Positions 32,381 to 41,027 of a stretch of 64,000 bases of DNA are shown piece after piece. A program made the translations under genes and the position numbers. The notes below the pieces were generated by a model. The model worked only from the letters and a program-made list of their open reading frames with translations. It was not told the origin of the DNA and did not search any database. Source of the DNA: Bryobacteraceae bacterium (GTDB lineage Bacteria; Acidobacteriota; Terriglobia; Bryobacterales; Bryobacteraceae). The stretch lies in contig JAHCHE010000035.1 in assembly GCA_026129905.1 (NCBI GenBank), positions 1-64,000 of the forward strand, given 5' to 3'. The stretch's first letter is position 1, and each line of letters starts with the position of its first letter.

Positions 32381-33277
32381 TCACGCCTTCGGGTGGGCCT
32401 TGTCGTAAACCGCCATCAAGTCGGCGAGGGACACCTGCGTGTACTTCTGCGTGGTGGAGAGCCTCGCGTGGCCGAGCAGTTCCTGGATTGAGCGCAGGTC
32501 GGCGCCATCCGCCAGCAGGTGCGTGGCAAACGCGTGGCGCAGGCTGTGCGGATGCAGCGCCGCGTCGCCTGTCAGCATCGTGGCGTAGAGCTTCACGATA
32601 TTGCGCACGCCGCGGTCGGTCAACCGCCGGCCGCGGTGATTGACGAAAATCGCGCGCTCGCCGGGCGCGGCGGAGCGTTCGGCAAGGTAACGTTCCAGCG
32701 CGGCGGCGGCTTTGACCGGGAAGGGGACTTGCCGTTCCTTGCGGCCTTTACCCCGCACGCGGAGCCAGCGTTCGCCGAGGTCGAGGTCCTCCAGGTCCAG
32801 CCCGGCCAGTTCGCTCACTCGCAGTCCGGCGCCGTACAGCACTTCAAAAATAGCGACGTCGCGGCGGGGGTGCGCCTGTTTCAAGTCGGCTTCCGACACC
32901 AGGTCGAGCAGGCGGTTCGTCTGCTCGGCGCTCATTACGCGGGGCAGGGTCTTCGGCGCTTTGGGCGTGCCCACCAGCTTCGCCGGGTTCGCGCCCACGA
33001 CGCCTTCGCGTACCAGAAATTGGAACAACGACCGGACAGCGGCCAACTTGCGCCGGATGGTAACCGCGGAGAGTCCCTGCCGGTAGAGGCCGCCCATCCA
33101 TTCGCGAATCGACAGGACGTCCAGCTCGCCGGCGGCTGGGCAGGTTCCTTCGGGCAGCGTGAAGTAGTCCAGGAATTGGCGCAGGTCCGCTCCATAGTTC
33201 CTGATGCTATGGGGAGACGCGTTCTCCCGACGCAGCTCGCCGAGAAAACGCCCGATCTGCTCGCCCAGTTCAGACAT
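32381..33277 (-). CDS. xerC: Tyrosine recombinase XerC
   Basis: 298 residues from ATG 33277, typical XerC length. N-terminal SAM-like core-binding domain (FLGELRRENASPHSIRNYGA; GLSAVTIRRKLAAVRSLFQF) and a catalytic domain with R in GAGLRVSEL, K in RGKGRKERQVP, HSLRHAFATHLL (H-x-x-R), LGHARLSTTQKYTQ (H and the Tyr nucleophile). With XerD it resolves chromosome dimers at dif. Directly downstream of and overlapping trmFO by 8 bp, the order trmFO-xerC found in several phyla, which argues that it is the housekeeping recombinase and not a phage integrase. Confidence 0.92.
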   Translation of the reverse strand: MSELGEQIGRFLGELRRENASPHSIRNYGADLRQFLDYFTLPEGTCPAAGELDVLSIREWMGGLYRQGLSAVTIRRKLAAVRSLFQFLVREGVVGANPAKLVGTPKAPKTLPRVMSAEQTNRLLDLVSEADLKQAHPRRDVAIFEVLYGAGLRVSELAGLDLEDLDLGERWLRVRGKGRKERQVPFPVKAAAALERYLAERSAAPGERAIFVNHRGRRLTDRGVRNIVKLYATMLTGDAALHPHSLRHAFATHLLADGADLRSIQELLGHARLSTTQKYTQVSLADLMAVYDKAHPKA

Positions 33278-34604
33278 GCGCGGGAAGATACCGCTCGAGC
33301 GCGGCGAGGGCGCGGCGGGAGATCTCGGCGTGACGCGCCCGCCGGTCGCGCCGCAGCCGCGCGCGCGTCTCCTCGTCGAGCGCCGGCAGCAGGTCGAATG
33401 TAATGTTCGCCGGCTGGTAGTCGCTCGCCTCCGCGCCGGAGATGTAGTGGCACAGCGACCCGAGCGCCGTTTCCCGCGGCGGGGGCTCGACAGGCCGGCC
33501 CTGAGCCAGCGCGGCAGCATTTCGTCCTGCCAGCAGGCCGGTAGCGATCGCCTCGACGTACCCTTCGACGCCCGAGATCTGGCCGGCGAAAAAGACGCGC
33601 GGATCGGCGCGCAACGCTAACGTCGGCGCCAGCAGGGCCGGCGCGTTGATGTAGGTATTGCGATGAATCTGGCCGTAGCGGAGGAACTCGGCGCGCTGCA
33701 AGCCGGGGATCATGCGGAAGATGCGGGCCTGTTCCGGGTAGCGCAGGTAGTTCTGAAAGCCCACCATGTTGTAGCTGTCGGCGCGCAGGCTTTCCTGACG
33801 CAGTTGAACGGCCGCGTACGGCCAGCGGCCTGTCCGCGGATCATCCAGCCCCACCGGCTTCATCGGGCCGAACCGCAGCGTGTCCCGCCCGCGCCGGGCC
33901 AGCTCCTCCACCGGTAGACACGCTTCGAAATAGGGCACGTCGTCCGCGATGTGCGGCGTGTGGGCCTGCGCCTCCAGCAACGCGTCCACAAACCGGTCAT
34001 ATTCTTCCCGATTCAGAGGACAATTAACATAATCCCCGCCGCCGTCGAGCGATTTTCCGTAACGGGAAGCCCGAAAAGCGACGCTCATGTCGACCGAATC
34101 GGCTTCGACTATGGGGCTGATGCTGTCGTAGAAATAAAGCCGCGCGGAACTCGTCAGCCGGGCGATGTCCAGCGCCAACGCGTCGCTGGTGAGCGGACCG
34201 GTCGCCACGATAACGATTTCGTTCTCCGGGATGAACTCGACTTCTTCTCTTCGCAGCTCGATCGACGGATGCGCGAGAATGGCGCGCGAAACCTCGGCGG
34301 CGAACAACTCGCGATCGACGGTAAGCGCCTGTCCTCCCGGCACGCGGGCCGCTGAAGCGCAGCGGAGCAGCAGCGAATCCAGCCGCCGCAGTTCCTGCTT
34401 CAGGAGCCAGGGCGCGCTATGCTCGGCCTCGCTCTTCAGCGAGTTGCTGCACACCAGTTCGGCGAGATTGCCCGTCTTGTGCGCCGGCGTCGAGCGGCGG
34501 GGCCGCATTTCATACAGCGTCACGCGGGGCCCGGCGTTCGCTGCCTGCCACGCCGCTTCGCAGCCGGCCAACCCTCCGCCGAGGATATGAATGCGGGAAG
34601 ACAA
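33270..34604 (-). CDS. trmFO: tRNA (uracil-54-C5)-methyltransferase, folate-dependent (TrmFO)
   Basis: 444 residues from a TTG at 34604 (GAAGGA 3-8 nt upstream). FAD-binding GGGLAGCEAAWQAA at 9-22, LAELVCSNSLKSEAEHSAPW near 48-67 (TrmFO signature), and GQISGVEGYVEAIATGLLAG in the C-terminal third. Uses methylenetetrahydrofolate and FADH2 to make ribothymidine-54 in tRNA. Length (435-450) and motif agreement are good. Located just upstream of xerC as in many genomes. Confidence 0.95.
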   Translation of the reverse strand: MSSRIHILGGGLAGCEAAWQAANAGPRVTLYEMRPRRSTPAHKTGNLAELVCSNSLKSEAEHSAPWLLKQELRRLDSLLLRCASAARVPGGQALTVDRELFAAEVSRAILAHPSIELRREEVEFIPENEIVIVATGPLTSDALALDIARLTSSARLYFYDSISPIVEADSVDMSVAFRASRYGKSLDGGGDYVNCPLNREEYDRFVDALLEAQAHTPHIADDVPYFEACLPVEELARRGRDTLRFGPMKPVGLDDPRTGRWPYAAVQLRQESLRADSYNMVGFQNYLRYPEQARIFRMIPGLQRAEFLRYGQIHRNTYINAPALLAPTLALRADPRVFFAGQISGVEGYVEAIATGLLAGRNAAALAQGRPVEPPPRETALGSLCHYISGAEASDYQPANITFDLLPALDEETRARLRRDRRARHAEISRRALAALERYLPAHV

Positions 34605-34714
34605 GATCCTTCGTCCATTCTAAAGCCCGCGGCGCTCGGCTGACCTCCCGCGGGCGAGAGCCTATCGGCGTGCGCGCCGATGCGAGCCGACGCATATCCG
34701 TGCTCCTGCTAACC

Positions 34715-34723
34715 TGTGATACT
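34715..34723 (+). promoter_or_regulatory. Putative extended -10 TGTGATACT before the Fur-family gene
   Basis: TGn followed by GATACT (34718-34723). A transcript from here would start near 34730 and give a 30-nt leader containing GGGAG before ATG 34763. Confidence 0.4.
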
Positions 34724-34762
34724 AGAGTACGGGCGATGCAACATCGCGCCCGGGAGTGGAAC

Positions 34763-35272
34763 ATGCCGCTTCGCAGCATCAAGAATTCGCTGAAGGAAAA
34801 AGGGGTCCGCCTGACGCGCCAGCGGCAGATTCTGCTCGACCTCATCGACAGCTCCGGGCAGCACCTGGACGCCGAGCAGCTCTACAAGCTCGCTCGCGAC
34901 AAAGACCCTGGGATCAATCGGGTCACCGTCTACCGCACGCTGAAGCTTCTGAAAGAAACGGGGCTCGTCGACGAACTGGATCTCATGCACTTCGAGGGCG
35001 ATCAGCACTACTACGAAACGCGGCTAAAGCAGGAGCACGCCCACGTCATCTGCCTCTCCTGCGGCAAAGTGGAGGAATTCTTCGGCGAACCACTGTACCG
35101 TCTCCGGCACCAGGTGGAGAAAAGTCTCGGCTACCAGGTGGTGATCGCCCGTACGGAAATCGGCGGCTATTGTTCGCACTGCCGGGCGGTAAGAGCGCGC
35201 GAACTGGAAGAAGCGCGGATCGGATCGCCGGCCCAACCCGAACCGAAACGGCGCGCGACCACCCAAAGGTAA
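34763..35272 (+). CDS. Fur-family transcriptional regulator (169 aa)
   Basis: 169 residues from ATG 34763, preferred for GGGAG upstream (ATG 34736 possible). Winged helix: LKEKGVRLTRQRQILLDLID, then GINRVTVYRTLKLLKETGLV. Metal sites: H92/H94 in EHAHVIC97LSC100, and C137/C140 in GYCSHC, the structural zinc site of Fur/PerR/Zur-type proteins. Which metal or peroxide it senses cannot be read from the sequence. The FHA-GAF-SpoIIE gene starts 6 bp downstream, so both are probably cotranscribed. Confidence 0.9.
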   Translation: MPLRSIKNSLKEKGVRLTRQRQILLDLIDSSGQHLDAEQLYKLARDKDPGINRVTVYRTLKLLKETGLVDELDLMHFEGDQHYYETRLKQEHAHVICLSCGKVEEFFGEPLYRLRHQVEKSLGYQVVIARTEIGGYCSHCRAVRARELEEARIGSPAQPEPKRRATTQR

Positions 35273-35278
35273 CCCGAC

Positions 35279-36937
35279 ATGCCGGAACGACAGCGGGCCG
35301 CTCTGATCGTCAGCAGCCCATCCGGACTTCGCCGGCGCGTGCCGGTGGAAAAGACCCCGTTCACCATCGGCCGGCAGGGGAGCAACGACCTCGTGATTCG
35401 CGACAACCGCGTCTCGCGCCAGCACGCGCGCATCGTTCGCGAGCCTTCCGGCTACTTCATCGAGGACATCGAGAGCCGCCACGGCCTGTTCATCAACGAG
35501 CAGCGGGTGAGCCGGCAACCGCTGCGCAGCTCCGACATCATCTCGTTCGGATTCACGGACTCCTACCAGGTGAAATTCACGCTGGAGGAAGGAGAACTCG
35601 GGCGCCTGCTCGATCACATTCCCGCCTCTCCCGAGGTTCTGGTGTCGGGCACCCAGAACCTTGCCAAGCTGCGGGCAGTGGTGGAAGTGGCGCGCGCGGT
35701 GCAGACATCGCTTTCGACCGCCGAAGTGCTCGAGGCCGTAGTGGACGCGGCGTTGACGATCACCGGTTCCGAGCGCGGCTTCCTGCTGCTCCGCGAAAAC
35801 GGCGAGCTGAGCGTGAAGGTGGGCCGGCAGTTGAATGGCGCCCCGCTGCGCAAGGAGGACCTCAAGGTGCCGGCCGGGCTCATCCAGCGCGCCCTCAGGG
35901 AGCGAAAGGACCTGCTGTCGATGAGCTTCGATCCGCAGGCCGCCGGCGGGCTCACCCCCGACGCCTCGGTCGCCAACCTGGAACTCCGCAGCGCCGTCTG
36001 CGTGCCGCTGGTTCGCGTGCAGGGGGCGCAACTCCAGGAGACGATGAGCGCCTCGGTAAACGACACGGTGGGGCTGATTTACTTGGACTCCCGCAGCGAT
36101 GTAGCGGACCTGTCGAGCGGCAACCGCGAACTGCTGCAATCGCTCGCGCTCGAGGCGTCGATCATTCTCGAAAACGCGCGACTGCTGGAGCAGGAGCGTT
36201 CGCGCCAGAAACTCGAAGAGGAACTGACCATCGCCCGCGCCATCCAGCAGGCGCTCCTGCCCAAGCAACTGCCCAGCGCCGGCTGGCTGCGGGTCGCCGG
36301 CGCCAGCATTCCCTCGCGCCAGGTGGGCGGCGATTACTTCGATGTCATCCAGACGGGCCGGGACGTATGGGCGATCGTCGTCGCCGACGTATCGGGCAAG
36401 GGCGTCAGTTCAGCGCTGCTGGCAGGGCTTCTGCAGGGCGCGTTCTTACGGGCCGCGGGCAGCGCCGAGCAGATCCGGGAGATGCTCACGCGGATGAATC
36501 TCTTTCTGCTGGAGCGCACCGCGGGCGAGAAGTACGCGACGTTGTTTTACTCGATCCTGGCGGCCGACGGCTCGCTCCGCTGGGCGAACGCCGCGCACTG
36601 CCAGCCGATCATACTGCGCGCCGGCGGAGAACCCGAGACGCTCGAATCCACGGGCATGCCGGTGGGCCTGCTCGAGATCGCCCAGTACGAGGTAAGAACT
36701 TCCTCGCTTGCCCCGGGCGACAAGCTCATCGTCTACACCGACGGGCTGACCGACGCGCGCAGCGAAGACGGACAGGTGTTCGGCGTCAAGCGGCTCATGT
36801 CCATGCTGAAACGCCTTCGATGCGCCGGCTGCGAGGAACTCCACCAGGCGATCGTCGAGGAACTCGAGGAGTTCACCGGAGAGGCCGAGCAGGCCGACGA
36901 CGTCACGCTGCTGGTTGTCGAATACCGCCCGCAATAG
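35279..36937 (+). CDS. FHA-GAF-SpoIIE (PP2C-type) signalling phosphatase (552 aa)
   Basis: 552 residues. FHA domain at about 1-95 (TIGRQGSNDLVIRDNRVSRQHA, quoted in part; ESRHGLFINEQ), GAF domain at about 120-295 (VARAVQTSLSTAEVLEAVVD; VCVPLVRVQG; GLIYLDSRS), a short coiled-coil (QERSRQKLEEELTIARAIQQALLPKQLP; first part) and a SpoIIE/RsbU phosphatase at about 330-552 with GGDYFDV, VVADVSGKGVSSAL, YTDGLTDARS and QADDVTLLVVEY. It senses phospho-partners and a small ligand and dephosphorylates a Ser/Thr-phosphoprotein such as an anti-sigma antagonist. Confidence 0.9.
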   Translation: MPERQRAALIVSSPSGLRRRVPVEKTPFTIGRQGSNDLVIRDNRVSRQHARIVREPSGYFIEDIESRHGLFINEQRVSRQPLRSSDIISFGFTDSYQVKFTLEEGELGRLLDHIPASPEVLVSGTQNLAKLRAVVEVARAVQTSLSTAEVLEAVVDAALTITGSERGFLLLRENGELSVKVGRQLNGAPLRKEDLKVPAGLIQRALRERKDLLSMSFDPQAAGGLTPDASVANLELRSAVCVPLVRVQGAQLQETMSASVNDTVGLIYLDSRSDVADLSSGNRELLQSLALEASIILENARLLEQERSRQKLEEELTIARAIQQALLPKQLPSAGWLRVAGASIPSRQVGGDYFDVIQTGRDVWAIVVADVSGKGVSSALLAGLLQGAFLRAAGSAEQIREMLTRMNLFLLERTAGEKYATLFYSILAADGSLRWANAAHCQPIILRAGGEPETLESTGMPVGLLEIAQYEVRTSSLAPGDKLIVYTDGLTDARSEDGQVFGVKRLMSMLKRLRCAGCEELHQAIVEELEEFTGEAEQADDVTLLVVEYRPQ

Positions 36938-36952
36938 TAGAATCCCAAGTTC

Positions 36953-37711
36953 ATGCGCAGCAAGAGCCTTTTCGCGGAGCTTGTCTCCGAGTTCTTCGGG
37001 ACCTTCATCCTCATTCTGTTCGGCGCCGGCGTGGTTGCCATGGTGCAGCTTTTCGGTTCGGGCATTCCCGGAGAGATTGTGCACGGCGGGTGGACCAACA
37101 TCACTTTTGCCTGGGGCCTGGGCGTCGTGCTCGGCATTTACACCAGCCAGCGGAGCGGCGCCCATATCAACCCAGCCGTCACCCTGTCGTTCGCCCTGCT
37201 CAAAGGCTTTCCGTGGCGGAAGGTCGCGCCCTATTGCGCCGCTCAGGTGGCCGGCGCATTCTGCGGAGCGGCCCTGGTTTTCCTGAACTATAAAGAAGCG
37301 CTGTTGAAATTCGATCCGAACCTGGAAAAAACGGCCGGAATTTTCACTACCTTTCCGGCGTTTCCTGGCCTGCCCGTGGCGGGTTTCTTCGACCAGGTGG
37401 TGGGCACGGCGCTGCTGCTGTTTCTGGTGCTGGTCATTATCGATCATGCGCCGCCGTCGTTGCAGCCGCTGCTGATCGGAGGCGCCGTCGTCGCCATCGG
37501 AATGTCGTGGGGCGGGCTGCACGGCTACGCGATCAATCCGGCCCGCGATTTCGGTCCCCGCCTGTTCACCGCGCTGGCCGGTTTCAAGAACAACGGCCTC
37601 ACGGATGGGACGGGCGTTTTCTGGGTGCCGATCGCCGGGCCGTTCCTCGGCGGCGCGATCGGCGCGTTCATCTACATGCAGTGCATCAGGCGATTCGCCG
37701 CGAAGCCGTAG
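36953..37711 (+). CDS. Aquaglyceroporin (MIP family)
   Basis: 252 residues with six hydrophobic segments and the two half-helix motifs: HINPAVTLSFALLKGFPW near residue 63 and HGYAINPARDFGPRLF near 183. Asp after the second NPAR (NPARD) favours the glycerol-conducting GlpF branch over water-only AqpZ. It facilitates diffusion of glycerol or other small polyols. TAGAAT (36938-36943) ends 9 nt before ATG. No glpK is nearby. Its 3' end overlaps by 26 bp the convergent hydrolase-like gene. Confidence 0.9.
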   Translation: MRSKSLFAELVSEFFGTFILILFGAGVVAMVQLFGSGIPGEIVHGGWTNITFAWGLGVVLGIYTSQRSGAHINPAVTLSFALLKGFPWRKVAPYCAAQVAGAFCGAALVFLNYKEALLKFDPNLEKTAGIFTTFPAFPGLPVAGFFDQVVGTALLLFLVLVIIDHAPPSLQPLLIGGAVVAIGMSWGGLHGYAINPARDFGPRLFTALAGFKNNGLTDGTGVFWVPIAGPFLGGAIGAFIYMQCIRRFAAKP

Positions 37712-39785
37712 CGAGCAGGAGCCCGGGCGTCCAGGCGGCCACGGGCGGCGTCGTCACCCGAGTGGACTCCGCGGCGGCTCCGATCGGACGCAGTGCGCGC
37801 CGGGAGGCGTCGAAGCCAACCCATTCCAGCCCGGCGTATCGGCCCGGCAGCCGCAACGTGAGGCCCTCCAGCGGCTCCAACGACCCGTTCAGCAGGTAGC
37901 AGGCCAGGCGATCCTCGTCCGGCTTCCGAACCCACGCATGCACCCGGGCGAACGACTCGACGAACACCGGCAGACGGCCCCGGCTGATCCAGTCGCAGAT
38001 CGCCTTCATCTGAGAGGCCTTCGCCAGGTTGTGCATCTGCGACCACGGGAAATAGCTCGTCACCACCACCCGGCCTCCCAACGGGTTCTCAAATGCCGTG
38101 ACCGAGTTGCCCAACTCCCGGTCCTGATAGTCGATGATCCTGGCGAGCGCCTCCACGCCGGCGGCGCGCGGCTCGAGAGCGACCGCCGGTTCGCGCCAGA
38201 ACGACTGGCGGCAGTCGCGCGACCATCCGGCGAAGCGTCCGTTCACCCGGTGGGAAGTCAGTTGCTCGATGGCGTCCTTGTCGAAGCGGTTCCCCGGGCG
38301 CACTCCCGCCAACTCGCCGAGGCCGAGCGACTCGAGCGCTTCCAGCGCGGCGGCGTCCATTAGCACGCCTCCGGCCAGCGTTTTCCGCAGTTCGTCCTTG
38401 CTGAATGCCAGCACGGACGATCCGGCGAGCGCCACGGCTACCGCGCCCTCGCGGGCGTAGCAGACCGGCACGCCGATCTCGCTCAGCGCATATGGCTGGC
38501 TCTGCGCCGCCAGGGCGTCCTGGGGCCCTTCCGGCCACGAGCCGCCGATGCTGTTGGCCGCCATCAGGTCGCCGTTCCACGCGGGCCAGATCCCGGTGAC
38601 CAGGCTGCGGCCCAACTCCCGGCGCAGGATTTCGTAAAACGGTTTGGTCTTCCGGATGCGGCCCAACAGGGGCTCGAACTCCTCGAGCGGATCGGGGCGC
38701 TGGCTCAGCACATTGAAAGCCGTCGCGGTGGTTCCCGCCGCCATGTGCGTCGCCGCCTCGACGGCCGTCGTGTAGGCGCTCTTGCGCAGAAGGTCGTAAG
38801 GGAAGTTCTCGATCTCCGACTGAATCACGCGGACCTCTGCGGGAAGCGAGGCAACCTGCCGCCCCAGCACGTGCGCTTTTTGTGAAAGCTCAACCAGCCG
38901 CTCCTCGGAATAGAAGCCGGCGCCCGGCCGCCACCGCACCGGCGCTCCGCCCGGTCCGGCGAGCGTTTTCGCCCAATCCGCGAAACCGGCGCGTTCGTAA
39001 ACCATCGGCCCGGTCATGTGACCGAGCGAAATGTCGGGCTTGACCCGGTGTACCGCTTTTTCGATCGCGGCAAGCAGGTTATCGATCGTCGTCCGGTTGT
39101 GCTCCAGCCATCGCCGCCGCAGGTCCAGCCGTTCCGGGACGCTGCCGGACGCAAACGCCGGGACAAGGGTCTCGCGAGTGAACGAGCGCCCGGTTTCCGC
39201 CGAGAAATTGCGCATGCACACGTCGCAGAAGCAGGCGAATTGGATGGGCGGATGGTGCGCGATGCGAACGTCGTCGTCCACCCAGATGAAGGCGGGCGAG
39301 GCTTCCGCCATGGCGGCGTACATCCTGTCCACGTACGCCAAAAACTCCTTGCCGGCGGGACAGTAGCTGCCGCGCGGTTCTCGCCCGCTCGGGTCCACCA
39401 TGCGCTGCCAGGGCTCGTTGAGCGAGGTATCGAGGTTCTCGTCCAGGTGCCCGATGGTTGCGAGCACGTTGATGCCGGCTTCCATTCCGCCCCGGCGAAC
39501 CGCGGCGATCCGCTTGGCCAGCAGTTCCGCCCGTCGCAGCATCTCGTCGAGCGGCCGCGGCGGATGCGTTCCGGCGGTAAAGAAGGCCAGCTCGTCGGCC
39601 GTTCCGGGGTGCTTTTCGAAAAACGCGAGCAGAGCTTCAAAACGGCGGTCGTCGATCCAGTGATAATGCGAGACGCGGAACGCCACCAGCGTGTCCGGCC
39701 TGGAGGGCGCGTGAACGCCGGCCGGCAGCGAGAACGCCAGCGCGGCCTGCGCGAATTCACGACGTGTAGGACCGAAATCAGGCAT
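37686..39785 (-). CDS. Tat-exported large protein, putative glycoside-hydrolase-like (699 aa)
   Basis: 699 residues. N-terminus TRREFAQAALAFSLPAGVHA is a twin-arginine-type signal. The main part has a TIM-barrel feel: VAFRVSHYHWIDDRRFEALL, ...ASPAFIWVDDDVRIAHHPPI, ...CFCDVCMRNFSAETGRSFTR, ...IQSEIENFPYDLLRKSAYTT, with an acidic WVDDD that could be a catalytic strand. A C-terminal beta-sandwich (residues about 600-699) follows. I cannot name the family; these features recall uncharacterised secreted sugar hydrolases of Acidobacteriota. TAATAC/GATAAT lie 6-8 nt before the start, right inside what was a parE gene. Confidence 0.6.
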   Translation of the reverse strand: MPDFGPTRREFAQAALAFSLPAGVHAPSRPDTLVAFRVSHYHWIDDRRFEALLAFFEKHPGTADELAFFTAGTHPPRPLDEMLRRAELLAKRIAAVRRGGMEAGINVLATIGHLDENLDTSLNEPWQRMVDPSGREPRGSYCPAGKEFLAYVDRMYAAMAEASPAFIWVDDDVRIAHHPPIQFACFCDVCMRNFSAETGRSFTRETLVPAFASGSVPERLDLRRRWLEHNRTTIDNLLAAIEKAVHRVKPDISLGHMTGPMVYERAGFADWAKTLAGPGGAPVRWRPGAGFYSEERLVELSQKAHVLGRQVASLPAEVRVIQSEIENFPYDLLRKSAYTTAVEAATHMAAGTTATAFNVLSQRPDPLEEFEPLLGRIRKTKPFYEILRRELGRSLVTGIWPAWNGDLMAANSIGGSWPEGPQDALAAQSQPYALSEIGVPVCYAREGAVAVALAGSSVLAFSKDELRKTLAGGVLMDAAALEALESLGLGELAGVRPGNRFDKDAIEQLTSHRVNGRFAGWSRDCRQSFWREPAVALEPRAAGVEALARIIDYQDRELGNSVTAFENPLGGRVVVTSYFPWSQMHNLAKASQMKAICDWISRGRLPVFVESFARVHAWVRKPDEDRLACYLLNGSLEPLEGLTLRLPGRYAGLEWVGFDASRRALRPIGAAAESTRVTTPPVAAWTPGLLLATASRRIA

Positions 39786-39835
39786 CGCCCTGTATTATCC
39801 GTCAAGGCGAGCCCAATGTGTCCCTCGGTGAGAGA

Positions 39836-40018
39836 GCCTGCCAGGTCTTCTCGGTGATGGCCCATGCCGGGTGTCTGCGCCAGGCGCGTGAAGGCGACGT
39901 ACAGCCGTTCCAAAACCCGGTCTGCGTCTTCTGGACTATCTTCGGCAATGTAGTTCCAGATTTCGAGAAGATCGGCGCGAGCCTGTGGGGTGAGAAGAAA
40001 CCGGGCGGCCCGGCTCAC
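39836..40018 (-). pseudogene. Truncated ParE-type toxin
   Basis: Residues 1-61 match the RelE/ParE toxin start: RFLLTPQARADLLEIWNYIA, then EDSPEDADRVLERLYVAFTR, then LAQTPGMGHHREDLAG. The expected continuation (about 35 residues, with the W/RF-x-V-xx-YLIVYR strand and the C-terminal active-site arm) is missing; unrelated codons follow and the frame runs on into the next gene. The toxin should be inactive. Start overlaps the antitoxin stop (ATGA). Confidence 0.75.
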
Positions 40019-40302
40019 TTGCGGGTTTCCGCCCGGCGGCGCGCGCTCAACTGACGGATTTCGTCAAACACGGCTTCGCCGTCGAGGAACTCGCCGCGAT
40101 CGGCCTCTTCGACTCCGCGCCGCAGTTGGGCCCGCAGTTCTTCGAGAGCCGCTTCCCGAGTCCGCTCGCGTTCTTCGAGCAGCCGCAGGCCTTCCCGGAT
40201 TACTTCGCTAGCAGTCTGGTAGCGGCCTGAGGCGACGCGCGACTGGACGAACTGTTCGAGTTCCGGCGTGAGCGACACGTTCAGGCTGGCGCGATTGGGC
40301 AT
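40015..40302 (-). CDS. parD: ParD-type antitoxin (95 aa)
   Basis: 95 residues, ribbon-helix-helix type: SLNVSLTPELEQFVQSRVAS, then GRYQTASEVIREGLRLLEER, with an acidic C-terminal half (LRRGVEEADRGEFLDGEAVF) that normally wraps the toxin. Dimeric DNA-binding autorepressor of the parDE operon. The antitoxin is intact while the partner toxin is truncated. It may persist as an orphan that neutralises related ParE toxins or by selective neutrality. Confidence 0.88.
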   Translation of the reverse strand: MPNRASLNVSLTPELEQFVQSRVASGRYQTASEVIREGLRLLEERERTREAALEELRAQLRRGVEEADRGEFLDGEAVFDEIRQLSARRRAETRK

Positions 40303-40368
40303 ACCTCACCCATGCCACAGGAAACGCCGCTGTGTCAAATTGTGGTACAGGGCGCCACCCGTTCAGCT

Positions 40369-40899
40369 TCAGGCGACGAACTTCTCGCCCTTGTGCCAGT
40401 CGGCGCCGCACAGGCCGCCGCTCTGGAAGGCCTCGACGGTCCGTAGAACCTCGGCCGGGCTGCGGCCTACTTGCGTGTCGTTGATGCTGACCGACCGGAT
40501 GATGCCTTTGTCGTCGACGACAACCGTGGCGCGATACGCGATGCCGGCGTCTTCGTTCAGAACGCCGAACGCGCGGCTCACCTGATGGCCGGTGTCGGCC
40601 AGAACCGGGTGGGTGATCTCGGCGGGGAACGTCTTCCGGTCCGCGAACCAGGCGCTGTGAGAATAGAACGAATCCGTGCTGACCCCGATCACAGCCACGC
40701 CGCCGGCGGTGAATTCGGGTAGCAGCGCCTGAAAGCCGCGGATCTCGGTCGGACACACAAACGTGAAATCCAGCGGATACCAGTACAGGACGTACCACTT
40801 GCCTTTGAAGTCGGAGCTCTTGAGTTCCTTTTGTTCGCCACCAACGTAGGCGGCGGCTTTCCACTCCGGAGCTTTCTGGCCAATCATCATCGTGTTCAT
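40369..40899 (-). CDS. Peroxiredoxin, AhpC/2-Cys type (176 aa)
   Basis: 176 residues. Thioredoxin fold with YWYPLDFTFVC49PTE, in which C49 is the peroxidatic cysteine, and QSGGLC164GADWHKG with the likely resolving cysteine. GVSTDSFYSHSAWFADRK and HPVLADTGHQVSRAFGVLNE are typical of AhpC. It reduces H2O2 and organic hydroperoxides. No AhpF or AhpD is adjacent, though an AhpD-like selenoprotein gene lies 20 kb away. TAGGAGA lies 4-10 nt before the ATG, so this gene uses a classical ribosome binding site. Confidence 0.93.
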   Translation of the reverse strand: MNTMMIGQKAPEWKAAAYVGGEQKELKSSDFKGKWYVLYWYPLDFTFVCPTEIRGFQALLPEFTAGGVAVIGVSTDSFYSHSAWFADRKTFPAEITHPVLADTGHQVSRAFGVLNEDAGIAYRATVVVDDKGIIRSVSINDTQVGRSPAEVLRTVEAFQSGGLCGADWHKGEKFVA

Positions 40900-41010
40900 C
40901 GTCTCCTAAGGAATCAGAATAGTGCATTCGGACTGGGTAACGATTCCGGTCCTTTCCCTAAGATGCCCGACCGCCTCCGAACGTCGCAACCAGATGAAGA
41001 GCTGCGCGAA

Positions 41011-41019
41011 TGATATAAA
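41011..41019 (+). promoter_or_regulatory. Extended -10-like TGATATAAA next to a start codon
   Basis: TGA followed by TATAAA (41014-41019), ending 8 nt before ATG 41028. No ribosome binding site lies in between. Suggests a leaderless or near-leaderless transcript. Confidence 0.45.
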
Positions 41020-41027
41020 TATTCATC

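Noticed and set aside
32381-33277. The XerC-like gene as a phage integrase
   Set aside because: It is 10 kb from the prophage, overlaps trmFO, and has typical XerC length and gene context.
34756-37293. An 845-codon plus-strand frame overlapping the Fur and FHA-GAF-SpoIIE genes
   Set aside because: Low-complexity Arg/Ala/Pro-rich translation in a shadow frame of well-recognised genes; long open shadows are expected in G+C-rich DNA.
39014-40018. A single 334-residue protein with a ParE-like N-terminus
   Set aside because: After residue ~61 the frame runs antisense-like through an unrelated real gene; it is a truncated toxin with an accidental open frame.
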